A DNA stretch of 64,000 bases, from contig JASBNA010000082.1 in the NCBI GenBank assembly GCA_038087015.1, positions 1-64,000 on the forward strand. The letters are read 5' to 3'. A model generated the notes under the pieces. It saw only the letters and a program-made list of their open reading frames with translations. It ran no database searches and was not told the DNA's origin. A program made the translations under genes and the position numbers. How positions within the stretch are numbered: the stretch's first letter is position 1; the number at the start of each line of letters is the position of its first letter. Shown one piece after another: positions 30,598 to 42,100 of the stretch. The stretch is from Cerrena zonata (taxonomy: Eukaryota; Basidiomycota; Agaricomycetes; Polyporales; Cerrenaceae).

Positions 30598-33500
30598 TTA
30601 AATATTATATAAGTTGTCAAAAGTAAGTTTAGCGAAAATATCATCTGGTTGATTACCATCAACATTAACTCCATTTAAAGCTCCTGGCGTGAATGGTTGA
30701 TTTTGTTGTAAAAGTTGATCTGAGATGAGTTGATCGTTACCAAAGCTGCCATTGTTTAATTCACTGTTTTTCAAGATAGCTGTCATTATTTTTCATCGAA
30801 ACCATTTGAAGCCATAACCTATCTATCTCAGAAGTATCCTTTTGAATGAAATCGTCTAATTCAAATGAAGAATTGGATGCCGGACTGGCAGAATTCAAAG
30901 ATAAAAATGCGTTCTTCGAATTAGTATCCGACAGATCAAATGTTGGATACAGGTTATTTCTAGAATATGGCGGTTTGAATTCAGAAGCTGGTCCATATGG
31001 TTTTTCTCTTTGTTGAGGAATGAATTGTTTATCATTTTCTTTAGTTTCAAAATCATGTTCTTTCAATTGTCTAACAACAGATTCACATATACTACTTAAT
31101 ACATTTATTTGATCATCACGGAAATTCGGAAATTGAAGGTGTTTGAAATTATCTTCAAATCCACTATAAAATTTTTCCAGTAACATTAATGGGAGAATAA
31201 ATGAATGTGCTTTACTAATTCTCCATGCATAATAATACCTACCACTTAATTTGGTCATACACCCAATGGAAAATTTAGCTAATTTTTCAATCAACTTTGA
31301 TAATTTACAAAGCTTTGCATATCGAAGCTTATATTCGTCATTTTTTATCAATAAACGACCATGACTTCTGGATTTTTCTTCATTCGATGTATGCTATTAT
31401 TTAATCTTATTAAAAGTGAAAATGCAAATTGAGTATTTCTATGAATCATAGATTGAACCGAAGGATTTAGAATTAAATCAGCAATTGTTGAATTTGGATC
31501 AAAGTGTAAACGGTTATTTTGAATTAAATTGATATATTCAGGTATTTCTTCGGAGAACATGATTGACATTATTTTTTTTATATAAAAAAAAGTAAGGTCA
31601 TTTTTGCCATTTCTTTCATAATGCAAGTAAAGGTGATAATAAATGGAAAGGGTAAAATTTTTTAAATTCAACAATGCTTTACATTTTTTGACTTTCACAA
31701 AAGGTTGGGTATTTGGAATCGGGGGTGTTCGAGTATAATCAGTTAATTTTCCTAGCCATTTATTCAAGTTCAATTCAAATTCAACTACTTTGGCCGTTAA
31801 ATCAGTGATTTTAATTTGATTCAGAATGTTTAAAGTTAAAATCAATAATTGCTTCAATGCATCATATGGCGTTCCAGAGCTTCGTATACTTTCAGTAACA
31901 ATTTGATCCATTTTACTATCAACAACATTCTCATTCCCCTTTTTATAATAGGGCATCTTGACATCAGAATATATTGCATCAACAATTATAGGATTACCAT
32001 ATTGGGCAGCATGAGAGACATCATTAAGCTTTAAAAAATACCAAACTTTCCTACTTAAATTATTTTCTTTTTCATCATTTAAAACTTCAGGAAATAAGTC
32101 CGGTTCTCTATTGACCCCAAGTGAATAAGCCATTTGTACCAACATACCATTATAGATTTGAGATTGACCTCCATCGGCACCATCACCATCTTCAGGCAGG
32201 AACATATGATATATTCTCATCAAAAGAGCAGTTTGTAAGATGATTAGATTGGATTTTCTAGTTAAGTCAAATTGATCCAAACATAACTGAGCAAGACTTA
32301 TAACATCAATGCTAATCGGGTTAAGTAATAGGTATTTGGTTTCTGACAAATGCACATCATGAGATTGAATTATACTTTCATTTTCTTCATGCTTATTAGA
32401 AAACTTAGCAAGATAGGTGAATCTTAGAATGGTTAATAAAATTGCAACATAAGCAAAATCAAGACGTTTTTCAACTTTGAAAAATGGAATTGCTGAATCA
32501 TTATAATCCTCAGGTCCTATTAACCTTACTAATTCACTCTTAAATGATAATTCATCAATGATAGGAACATAAAAATATATTGAAGTGAAGAACAAATTAA
32601 CTAATTTCCAGATAACTTTTTGTTTTGGTAAAACTACTCTGATTTTTTCAACTAAGTGTAATTCTTGATCAAGCTTTCCCTCAAAAACTGTTAAACCCAA
32701 CGCTATGGCGTGTCTATTCATTTGAATTCTTGCTTCACGAGACGATGATTCAGAAGGATCTGAAGTAATACTTGCAGCAGTATTTTGTTTGACTTCACTA
32801 TACGGCTTAATGTCATCATAACCGTCTTGATCCAAAGCCTTAGCCGTGAAATCATCTTCATTTTCAGTAGAAGGTGCATTCAACGGTTTTTTATCTACGA
32901 TAACGAATGGAGGAGGAGGAACACTCAGATCAACATTTTTCTTCTTCTCTGAAAAGTGTGCCCACAATGCCCTTAGACCAGCATCACATTTCATAAGAGA
33001 TAACCAAGAATGGGGACCATGATTAATTCTTCTTGAGCGGTCTTTAATATGGATAGGTGTATAACCTGAATAAAAATTTATCGTTTCATCGGGATCATCC
33101 GGATCGGTTTCCACCACTCCCAAAAGCAGACTTATAAGATCTGAAGGCCTGTATTCGTCATCCTGGTTCCTAACATTACTTTCCAAATTGAGAGACGGAC
33201 TCTTTACAGACCAACCTATAGATGGAAGCCTTATATTACCTTCAAGAAATGATTGGCGAGGTACAGGCAGCGATATAGACCCTTAATTTAGGGTAGAGTA
33301 GCAGGAGATTCTGGATTACCCATCAGAATGGCCTGTATTTTGAGAATTCGTCTTTTTATCATCCGAGCCAGAGCCTGATCCAGAGTCCTGACAATTGTGT
33401 TATTGTAGACCCAGGGGACGCATGGGATAAATTGGAAACCGTGATTGAAGCCTCGAGTTGTTTAATTTTATCTTTAAGCGCTTCCAACTCAGAATAAACG

Positions 33501-33859
33501 CCAGTAGGAACGTTCTTCGTGTTGGCAGGACCGTCTTGTTTAAATAGAGCCATTGACGGATGCCCATTATTAATCGATGGTGGATCGTGCGGAGTTGGAT
33601 ATATATGAGAATTCGATATTTTTCTTACCTTAGGTTGTTCAATCCTATCGTAGTCATCATTTTCAGGTAGTTCTTCTTCGATTTTATCGACTTCTGACTT
33701 GGGTACATCAGACGAGTAAGCACATTGATCAGCAACGTTATAACGATGACAGGCCAAACACGCCGGACGGCCACGATCACACTTGACCTTACGTTTTTTA
33801 CAGTAGTTGCAACTCAAGGATAATCTGTTTCTCTTCTTTCTTGTATTTTCTTCGAACAT
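30598..33859 (-). CDS. Zn2Cys6 transcription factor A, with six single-base frame breaks
   Basis: A large fungal zinc-cluster regulator. ATG 33857-33859 opens the DNA-binding domain at once: C-N-Y-C-K-K-R-K-V-K-C-D-R-G-R-P-A-C-L-A-C...C, followed by a coiled-coil-like segment. The middle-homology region follows (H-S-W-L-S-L-M, then Y-S-L-G-V-N-R-E-P-D-L-F-P), with an acidic/Asn-rich C-terminus. It is split over several frames. Surplus bases are inferred at 33387-33388, 33319-33321, 33291-33293, 33280-33282 and 30767-30771. A missing base is inferred in the T5 run 31373-31377. With these corrected the length is 1085 codons, divisible by three. Between breaks the frames are long and clean (one is over 600 codons), so decay, if real, is very recent; consensus error is at least as likely. 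Same strand, orientation and general layout as the next gene, suggesting an old tandem duplication. Confidence 0.7.
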
Positions 33860-34398
33860 TTCAATCTATTGGGGGTATTACCAAGTTTATTGACTAATTG
33901 GGGATATTCGTGAAAAAAAAAACGTTTGAGACGGCTGACAGTTACTTTGAATTCGATTCTTGACCCTCTCTCTTGTTTCTAAAGAAACAATACTTGTACT
34001 ATGTTACGATTGAGTAAATTGAGGTTGAAATCAGCTATCCTACTTCAATTCTTTAGTTCTTCTTTCATCAGAGATTCTCCTTTCCTTTCAATCCGTATGA
34101 ATTTTTTTTTTTTTTTCCGTCTTTTTATTTTTTTTCTTTTTACAACTGTTTAGATTTCGAAGACCGAGATTAAGACCGAGCCGAAGCCCAATCTATTCAG
34201 AGATCTTACAACTTGCACATAGCCCTTGAAAGGTCAACAAACTCATTTCACCAGCACGGTGGCAAAGCAGATGACCTGACAAGAATAGAACGACTACAAT
34301 AAGCGTCTTTTGTTGGAATAAGTTGCTTTATTTTATGTAGATTAATATAGTACATTAGAATATATATAATTTTTTTTGTATTGGGGTTATCCCCGTAG
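33860..34398. other. Intergenic region between the two Zn-cluster genes
   Basis: About 540 bases with T-rich tracts (34100-34140). It is the promoter region of regulator A and the 3' region of regulator B. No gene was recognised. Confidence 0.5.
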
Positions 34399-37300
34399 TT
34401 ATTGTACATCAAAGAGTTCGTTATTTCCGTAAACTGCAAATAGTTTCAACAAGTCTTCACTGGTCAGGTATTCATTTATGGAATTGCCCATTGGATAGAG
34501 GGATTTATCATCGAAGCTGCCAAACTCACCGTTGAATAAAAAGGCAATTGGACTTATATCAGAATCGTTACTTGAGGAGTCAGCATCATTCGGTATAGAA
34601 TCTAACGAAGTAGGATGAGAATTTTCAGAAAGAAGGTTGATTGTACTGACAGAGGCGGAGGAGTCCGGCTGTCTTTCTGGATTTTCATTAGCGACTTGGT
34701 TTTCTTGTAGACGTCTAGTTCTATCTTTATGTCTTTTGTCCAGCTCTAGTTTTGCAATTCTGAATTCTTCACATAATTTACCCAAATTCTGTAAATCGCC
34801 AGTAGTTAAGAATTCGATCATATTCGATTGGTCAACGAAGTTGTCGTCTGTAGATTCAAGAATACGTTCTGGATCTTCCATACTTTGTTTCAAGACAAAG
34901 AATGACATAACATAGACTCGGTAAGAGTTTACGTAATTCTTACTCAATCTTCTAAAAGTCCCCACAAAGAGTTCTGATTCAATTAGTGCAATGCGAAATA
35001 AAGCATCAGTTGCCTCTAATCTTAATTCCAAATTTTGTACGGTTTGTAACTCAGACTTATTTAATGGTTTTTCGTTAGCCTTTTGTAATTTTTTGGTAAG
35101 GGATTTTTTATGGTGCAAAAGACGCATAAAGAAGGAGGTTAAAAACATATGGCATTTCATCATGCATCGTTCATTAGTTGCAGTTAATAGGTAATCATAA
35201 TTCTTACCAAATAGTTCCACTGAATTATCTAAAACATACGGTCATAATGTAAATTAATTGAATCACGCTTCTGGTGAATATCTTGAAAAGTTCAATTCCT
35301 GCATTGGATGCTGGGATTTTGAAAGCATCCCATTTTTCTTCATAATGAGCACAAATCATGTAGTAACAACACGATAAGTTGGTTCTTAAATGAACAAATG
35401 AAACGTATTTCAAGACTTTTAGAGTTCGTTGATTATGTTCGGTATTTCCTTGATCATTTGCACTGACTGGTGTGCAAATATATTCTTTAAAGAAATCTTA
35501 CCAAAATAATCCGCAAAAAATTGCTCAAGCTGGCAAGTTTCTTGTAGAATATCAACAACCGTTGGTTTATTTCTTAGATTAGTGATTTTTAAAGATAAAT
35601 TTCGGTAGAGATGGTTAATCTTGTTCGTTGCATCAATTGAAGGATCCATGAAGTTTGGTTCATTGGGATCCAGATCTAATCGGGTATCACTGGAATCCAA
35701 ATTTTTAATGTTTAAATCAACCCCACTATGGACTGAGCTGTTTGCATCAAGATCAACCAAGTATCTCCATAAACTTCTCCATGACTTAACAACGTTTTTA
35801 TTATCGTCAAGAAATTGTGAACCTTTGAAATTTGAAGGATCACGGTGTAAACCAATTGACGTCGCATGCTTGATAGCAGATCCTAATAAGATTTGTGAAT
35901 CACAATTGGTCAATCCAAGACAATCATTAGGGGAGACTGATCTATAGAAATGATATAATGCCATGGCTTGCACTAATTGGAAAGTTGATCTTGTACTTAT
36001 ACCTGCCTCGCTAACACACATATTTATAATTTTGACAAAAACATCAGTTGGAACTCTTTTCAGATCCCTAATCATGCTTTCATCATCCTTATTATATGAA
36101 GTTGATGAATGAGTATGAATTAAAGAAAAATAGCCAAGTCGTAAGACTAGTAAAAAAATACCCACTGTATGTAATTGACTTTCATCGGATATTCTCACTT
36201 TAGTGTAGCGTTCTTCCTTAACACCGGGAAATCTTCAGTAAAGATACTATTCATTTCAAGAAGTAAGCTATGTTCATCCACCACTGGACAGAATGGGCTA
36301 ACATATTTGAAAAACCGACAAAACAACATAAACGTCACTTTTTGAGAAGGTAATATGGCTAATATACATTGTTCAACAATCGAATAATAGTCATCTCTTG
36401 ACGAAGAATCAGAGTACAAAGAAGATAGTCCAGGGATAATTTTGGGTAAACCCAAGTCAATTTTAGATTCGGAATCGGATAATTCATTTTGAGCGGTAAT
36501 TTTAGTAATAAGAAGAGCGTCTTCAGCAGTAACTTCATCCTGATGACGTTTTGCCTTTTGCTTTTGGACAACATCTTTAGGATCAAACAAATGTTTAGAA
36601 GATTCATTGCTTTCACCTTTAGTGTGGTCATTATTATTTCCATTATGTTGATTAGGTATTTCTTCTGACTCTTGCTTTTTCGATGCTTTTGATTCACGAT
36701 TTTGATATTTTATAGACTCATCCATGATGAATTGCGACATTTCACCACTTTGGAGTAACCTAACAAAATAAGCTCTTAATAGAGTAATATACCGATCATT
36801 TTTTGTTATACCAATGTATGAGATTGCACCATGAGTTTGCCAAAGGGGTCCTTCGACAGATAAACTTGCATTAGCTCTGGAGTAATTTTCCATTACATCA
36901 TTTGGATCTAATTTTAACCAGGAGTTGGGCCCAATTGAAACATCCACCAATTCAGTATTAGAAGATTGAGAATGATCTCGGGAATGTAAATGAGGGTGAG
37001 ATGTCAGGTCGAACTTGCCATTATATTGATCAACAGTAGGATGAATGATATGAATCAGTTCCTTTTTCTCTACTGGAGGTTGACTAGTTGAATCCACCAA
37101 GTGGTTAATGGAGTTTGGCAATGGTAAATCCGAGGGGTACGTTGTGCTTTGAGTTGGCAATGAATGCCTTTGAGAAGGTATTGAAGCTTGAGGAGGAGGT
37201 AGGCTACTTGGAGATCCAGTTATAGGCGGATTTCCAAGGTAGCTAGGAGTTGTGTTATTTGAGCCCGATAATTGGTAAGATTCAAAATTCGAAGCAGGAG

Positions 37301-38045
37301 ACTGATCAGAGGGAGAATTGGATGAAAATGAATGAGTGATTGAGTTTTTCTGACGAGGTTTTGAAGGATCCCATCTGAACCCCAGGTCTTGCTGCATCAC
37401 ATATTTAGTTGGGTTAGGGGGAAAGGACCCGAGAGCTTGATTTGAACCACTTTGAGAAGTTGAATTAGAAACAGGTGGAGGTAGGTTAGCAGAAGCGTTT
37501 GGCGGAGGTGGCGGAGGAGCAGGGTAATAGTGTGGAGGATGAGGATGAGGAGGAGGACCTGGAGGACCTGGAGGACCTGGAGGGTAGTATTGATGATGTT
37601 GATACGGAGGGAACCCAGGAGCAGCAGCAGGATGGAGTGGGGGTGAAGCTTGTAGTTGATGGGGCTGCTGTATTTGATGGGGATGCTGTAGTTGATGAGG
37701 ATGCTGCACTTGGTGGGGAGGTTGGAGTTGTTGAGGAATCAAGTGATGGTGATGAGGAGGCCCATTGGGATAAGGTTGATCAATAGGAGCAGTTGGCTGT
37801 AGATATATGGTATCTTCATTTTTTCTTTTATTTGAATCTGCTAATGAATCCAAACTTTGGGAATCCGATTCATAATAACATAAATGGGCAATGGATTTCT
37901 TCTTACAAGTGGTACATGTTGGTTTTTTCCGATCACATCTTGATTTACGTTTTCGACAAACGGAACAACTAGCAGGGATACGATGTCTTTTCCTATAAGT
38001 AGAATTTTGATTATTTGTCTCTAGATTAGAGACTGGGTCTGACAT
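34399..38045 (-). CDS. Zn2Cys6 transcription factor B, with three single-base frame breaks
   Basis: Zinc-cluster regulator starting at ATG 38043-38045. The binuclear cluster is at residues ~27-56 (C-S-V-C-R-K-R-K-S-R-C-D-R-K-K-P-T-C-T-T-C...C). A long His/Gln/Pro-rich linker follows (residues ~90-200), including P-P-G repeats and polyproline. Then comes a G-P-N-S-W-L-K-L-D segment like that of regulator A, then the fungal transcription-factor homology region (A-M-A-L-Y-H-F-Y-R-S, A-T-S-I-G-L-H-R-D-P). Frame 1 stops at 36195. The protein continues in a second frame from 36198 to 35419, a third to 35225 and a fourth to 34399. A base appears to be missing in the A3 run 36229-36231 and again near 35415-35425. 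One base is surplus in the A4 run 35231-35234. The corrected length is 1215 residues. The C-terminus is acidic and Ser/Asn-rich, as expected for an activation domain. Confidence 0.72.
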
Positions 38046-39178
38046 TTTTAGTCAACACTGGGAATGTAGTCACTGAAAGAGCCGACTTTTTGATAAGCAT
38101 AGGATAAACCGACAAAACCTTGATTCAAATGTCTAATCTTCAATAAAACTAACTAGAACTGAAGAAAATCCGAAGATAAAAAACACCCCAAAGGAGGACC
38201 AAAAGAAGAATTGCCGTGTCAGTATGTACGGGTCTTGCCTTTTATTGATGAAAGCTAAAAGTTTCCTAAAACAAACAAAGGATTTGCAATGGACTTAAGT
38301 GGCTATATATAATGATGAAGCTTGCTCTTTATAATACAAGAATGGTTAATTGAGCTTTAATTACAATGAAGGAAAGGCAATTATTGTAGCAAAATTGACA
38401 GAGAAATGGAGAGAAAAAAAGTCCAAAGAAAAGGAAACATTTTATGTCTACTGCATTACAGCAGACTAATAATGTACCCTCTGTAGCTACAAAGGATAGA
38501 ACAAGCTGGCGCTCATTAATCAAGAGAAAGCACAGTCCAAAGGCAGACTGGATATTATGCATGGATACGAGCTATTATTTCATCGAGGCTAATTTGATCT
38601 CATTATGCGTGAACTTCTTTGTCCAACTTGAGTTGACGGAGAGTGTCTTTGTACGTCTTCAATTGTCTGATTTCGTTGCTTAGATGGACCGAATGGCAAT
38701 TGGGGTGAGCTGTCCAAGATCGAATACCAACTTTAATTCCCCAATGATCACCTCTAAGCAAAGAATGCTAATCCAAGCAACCCAAAGTCTTGTCGGGCAA
38801 CTTTAGCAGCGATACACCAAGGTTATGCCGTATCAATGCAGAAAAGAGCCTTACATCTCCAGAACATGCACTTAATTCAGATACTTGTTAGTGGGCAGCT
38901 GTAATTTCTAGCTGAACACCTGATTTCTGAATTAAGGTCAATTGCTTCCAGTATGAGTACCAATCAAGTTATTTATTAGTGTCTCCGTATCTTTTGGATG
39001 TTGATGGAGGGCGTGCACAAACCACGTAAAATATATTAGCGTGCGGGAGTACAAAAATTGATCGAAAAAGAAAATACACCCGTGCACCACAAGAACCCAC
39101 TTCCCTACGCGATTCAACAGACGCGTTTGAAGACTAGGGTGTTCATCAAGCCATTGCAAAGGTAGACCATATACTGAG
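38046..39178. other. Divergent intergenic region upstream of TOF1
   Basis: About 1.1 kb. An MCB-type ACGCGT lies at 39121-39126. A 79-codon ATG frame (38444-38683, plus) and a heptad-like minus-strand frame (38603-38767) overlap antisense. Neither has a recognisable product, so neither is called. An inverted pair ATTGGGG...CCCCAAT occurs at about 38697-38744. Confidence 0.5.
39121..39126. promoter_or_regulatory. MCB element (ACGCGT) upstream of TOF1
   Basis: ACGCGT, the core site of the G1/S factor MBF, lies 53 bases before the TOF1 ATG, and TOF1 encodes a replication-fork protein. Function is inferred from the motif and the gene class. Confidence 0.45.
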
Positions 39179-42100
39179 ATGCTGGCGCCTTCTGACTCGG
39201 AAGGAGAAGAACTCTTTTATGCGGCTGACGAGGGATCTGATCTTGATGATTTTATAGACTTTTCTGACGAGGATCAAGTGAATCATGCTCCGACAAACCC
39301 CATCGATGAAGAGGTTGAAGATGGGGTAGAAGAAGAAAGTGAACCAGAAGATAGGGTGACCAAGCTCAATAAGCAACTAAAGCCCAACGAAGATTACACC
39401 CTAAAGGTTTTAAAAGCACATATATCAATATTGGTTACTGCAGTTGGTGGACCGGATCATACTTCTCCAATTCAACCACCGCCATATAAGTTGGGGCCCG
39501 AAGCCCTAGGGTGTCTTAAGGATATTAAGCGATGGCTCAGGTCGGTGGACACAAACAATGATTCATTTGATGTTGCGCTTGCGATTTATGAAGTAGGATT
39601 GGTTGTGAATGATCTTATTGTCATACTATGTGATTGGGAAAAGAAAAATTCTAATAAGAAAAATATAAGTATATCATCGTACCAAAATACTTTATTACAC
39701 AAGATCTCATTGGTTTGTTTAGAATTATTAGTTCAATTGACCTGGCCTCATGAACTTAATAAAAACCTGACTGAAAATCAAAAGAAAAATTTTAATAGTC
39801 TTAGAAAAGCTCAATTGGTATATAAGAAGAACATTTTATCTTATCAAAATGGTCAAACTTTCAAAGCAGTATTAAGGTTAGCTTTACCTGCTTTACAACA
39901 AGAAAAATATGAACGAGATGCAAGAGATTCTCAAATTTTGAAATTAGTGGTATTTTTCATTAGAAATGTTCTTTATCTTGAACCAGCAGATTTAACTATA
40001 ATTAAAAAATCAAATTCCAAAATCGGTAATTATAATAATCTACCTTCTAATGTTAGTATTGATGATATTTCTTTAAGTAATGTTATTTCTTGTTATTCTA
40101 AGAATAAAGTTTTGAAATTCTTATTGACTTTAGCTTCCGGATTAGAAAAAGATTTCGTGGCCGATATTTATGGTCCCGGTATACTTGAATCTATCTCTTT
40201 ATTAATAAAGGGGGTCAAAGTTAAAGATTTGCTTACTTTACCTTCTTCCACCAAACCATCTTCCAATGAAGAATTATCAAATCAACAAAATCCAATCCCG
40301 CTGTCTGCTAGTGTATCGGGGCTTCAACTTAAAGATTTACTAAAAGAAGAATCGAAAAGAAAAAAACAACAAAGTGAAAACATGTCTTCCCGACATGGAA
40401 GATTTGGATCTTTATTATCGATCAAAAATGACGACTCATCTTCCTACGTAGTTTCTGGTCAAGAAGCATTATTAAATAATCACCACACTTTCGAAAAATT
40501 AGATAAATCTAAAAAATGGAAAGCGAAAACAAGCTTCCGTTATGATTCAGATAAATTTGTTCAAACTACCCCGGTTATATTGAGTGGGAATGCTTCTCTT
40601 TTGTTAAATAACTTTGTTGAAATGCTATTATCAAGTGGTGGGTTCAATAACTTAGTGAAATGTACCGCTACTGTTTTTGATAATTCTTCACTCTCTTTTT
40701 CTGATACAAATACTTTGAGTAGTATTGATCAAGCTGATAGGGCTAATTATTTTGCAACCGTTGCTTGGTTCTTTGAATACAAAAGAGAAAGAAATAATAA
40801 ATTCATATCTTCAAATAAAACCCCCATGGATGATGAAGACCCTCTAGATTATGGTTCGGTTGGTGAAGGGTTACGTGATAAAAATTTCGTTCTTATTGGA
40901 AGATACATGCGTGAATCATTTGGATCAAAAGACTGGAACTCTTTGCATGTTGCTTTGATTTGTCTTCGAGAATTATTACTTTTATCTTATTCAATTTTTT
41001 CAAACGTCAGTAAAAAACAACTTGAAACCAATATTGATTATGATGAAGAAAATGAAGAAGCTTTGGATCAAAAAGACTTGGCCGAAGCGATTATACGGAA
41101 ACTATTCAGTGAAGCCGACTATGTTAGTTTACTCCATCAAATACCTCATTCTGCTTTTAAACATTCTCCTGATTACTTAAAAGTTGTTGTATCCGTTATT
41201 CATATTTTATTGAAATCATTTGAGAATTTCGCCAATGAAGATGTTAAGGTCTATATGAGATCTAAAAGAAGAAGTAAAAAGAAATCACTTCAAGAGCATG
41301 AAGAAATTGATCTAGAGGATGATCTCGATGAGTCAAACTTAGTCATTCAAGAGAGAAAACTTGATTTTAGTAAAACTGAAGCTAAGTTTTTCCATAAGGA
41401 TATTGTCACTACTCATATAACTTTTTTGTCAAGATTCGACGACTTGAATGATACAGAAATTAAAATGGCTCTTTCTTATTTCCGTAAACTCTTTGTGGTA
41501 AGAAAGGATTTTACCGGATTATATAGGCTTGATTTCATGTTTATGTTATACAGATTGAGAAATGGTTTACCAAGACTGTCAAGTTTAAGAAAAAGTGTGG
41601 ATGAATTCATTCATTATTTCATGAAAAAGTTTCAACCGGCATTTGAAAGATTCCCCAACCCAATTGAAATATTATTTCCTCGTTTCGAAGAGCTTGATAC
41701 AAAGTCTTATTTGGCTACAGGTGAACTTTATGGTGACGATATAGATTATGGTAATGCTGAAGAGGGAAATAATGAGAGCCGGGAAGAACCGGGATACGTC
41801 GAAGAATGGATCCCTGAGCCGAAGAAGGCTAAAGATCTTATTTTCAAAGAGCATCTTGAAAGAGAAAAACAAATTGAAACATTAGTGGCTTGTTTGTATC
41901 AGAATGAAAAAGAATGGCTTATTATCTGGGTCATTAAGGAATTGAAAAGAATATTATCTGACAGAGTTCTGGATACCTCGGTGGACGTTTTATTACCAAG
42001 TCCCATTATCAGAAGACTTTTAGTTAACGACGGACACCTTCGACTTCTTTTACAAGAGCTTGGGTTCAAATTACCCGAATTTCAAAATGAACCTACTGTT

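Noticed and set aside
33280..33388. An intron as the explanation for the break in Zn-cluster regulator A
   Set aside because: No GTATGT/TACTAAC pair is present, and the sequence between the breaks reads as coding in shifting frames.
38603..38887. Minus-strand frame with heptad-like Leu pattern, interrupted by TAG at 38768-38770
   Set aside because: No ATG, an in-frame stop, and length within chance for this composition; antisense to another short frame.
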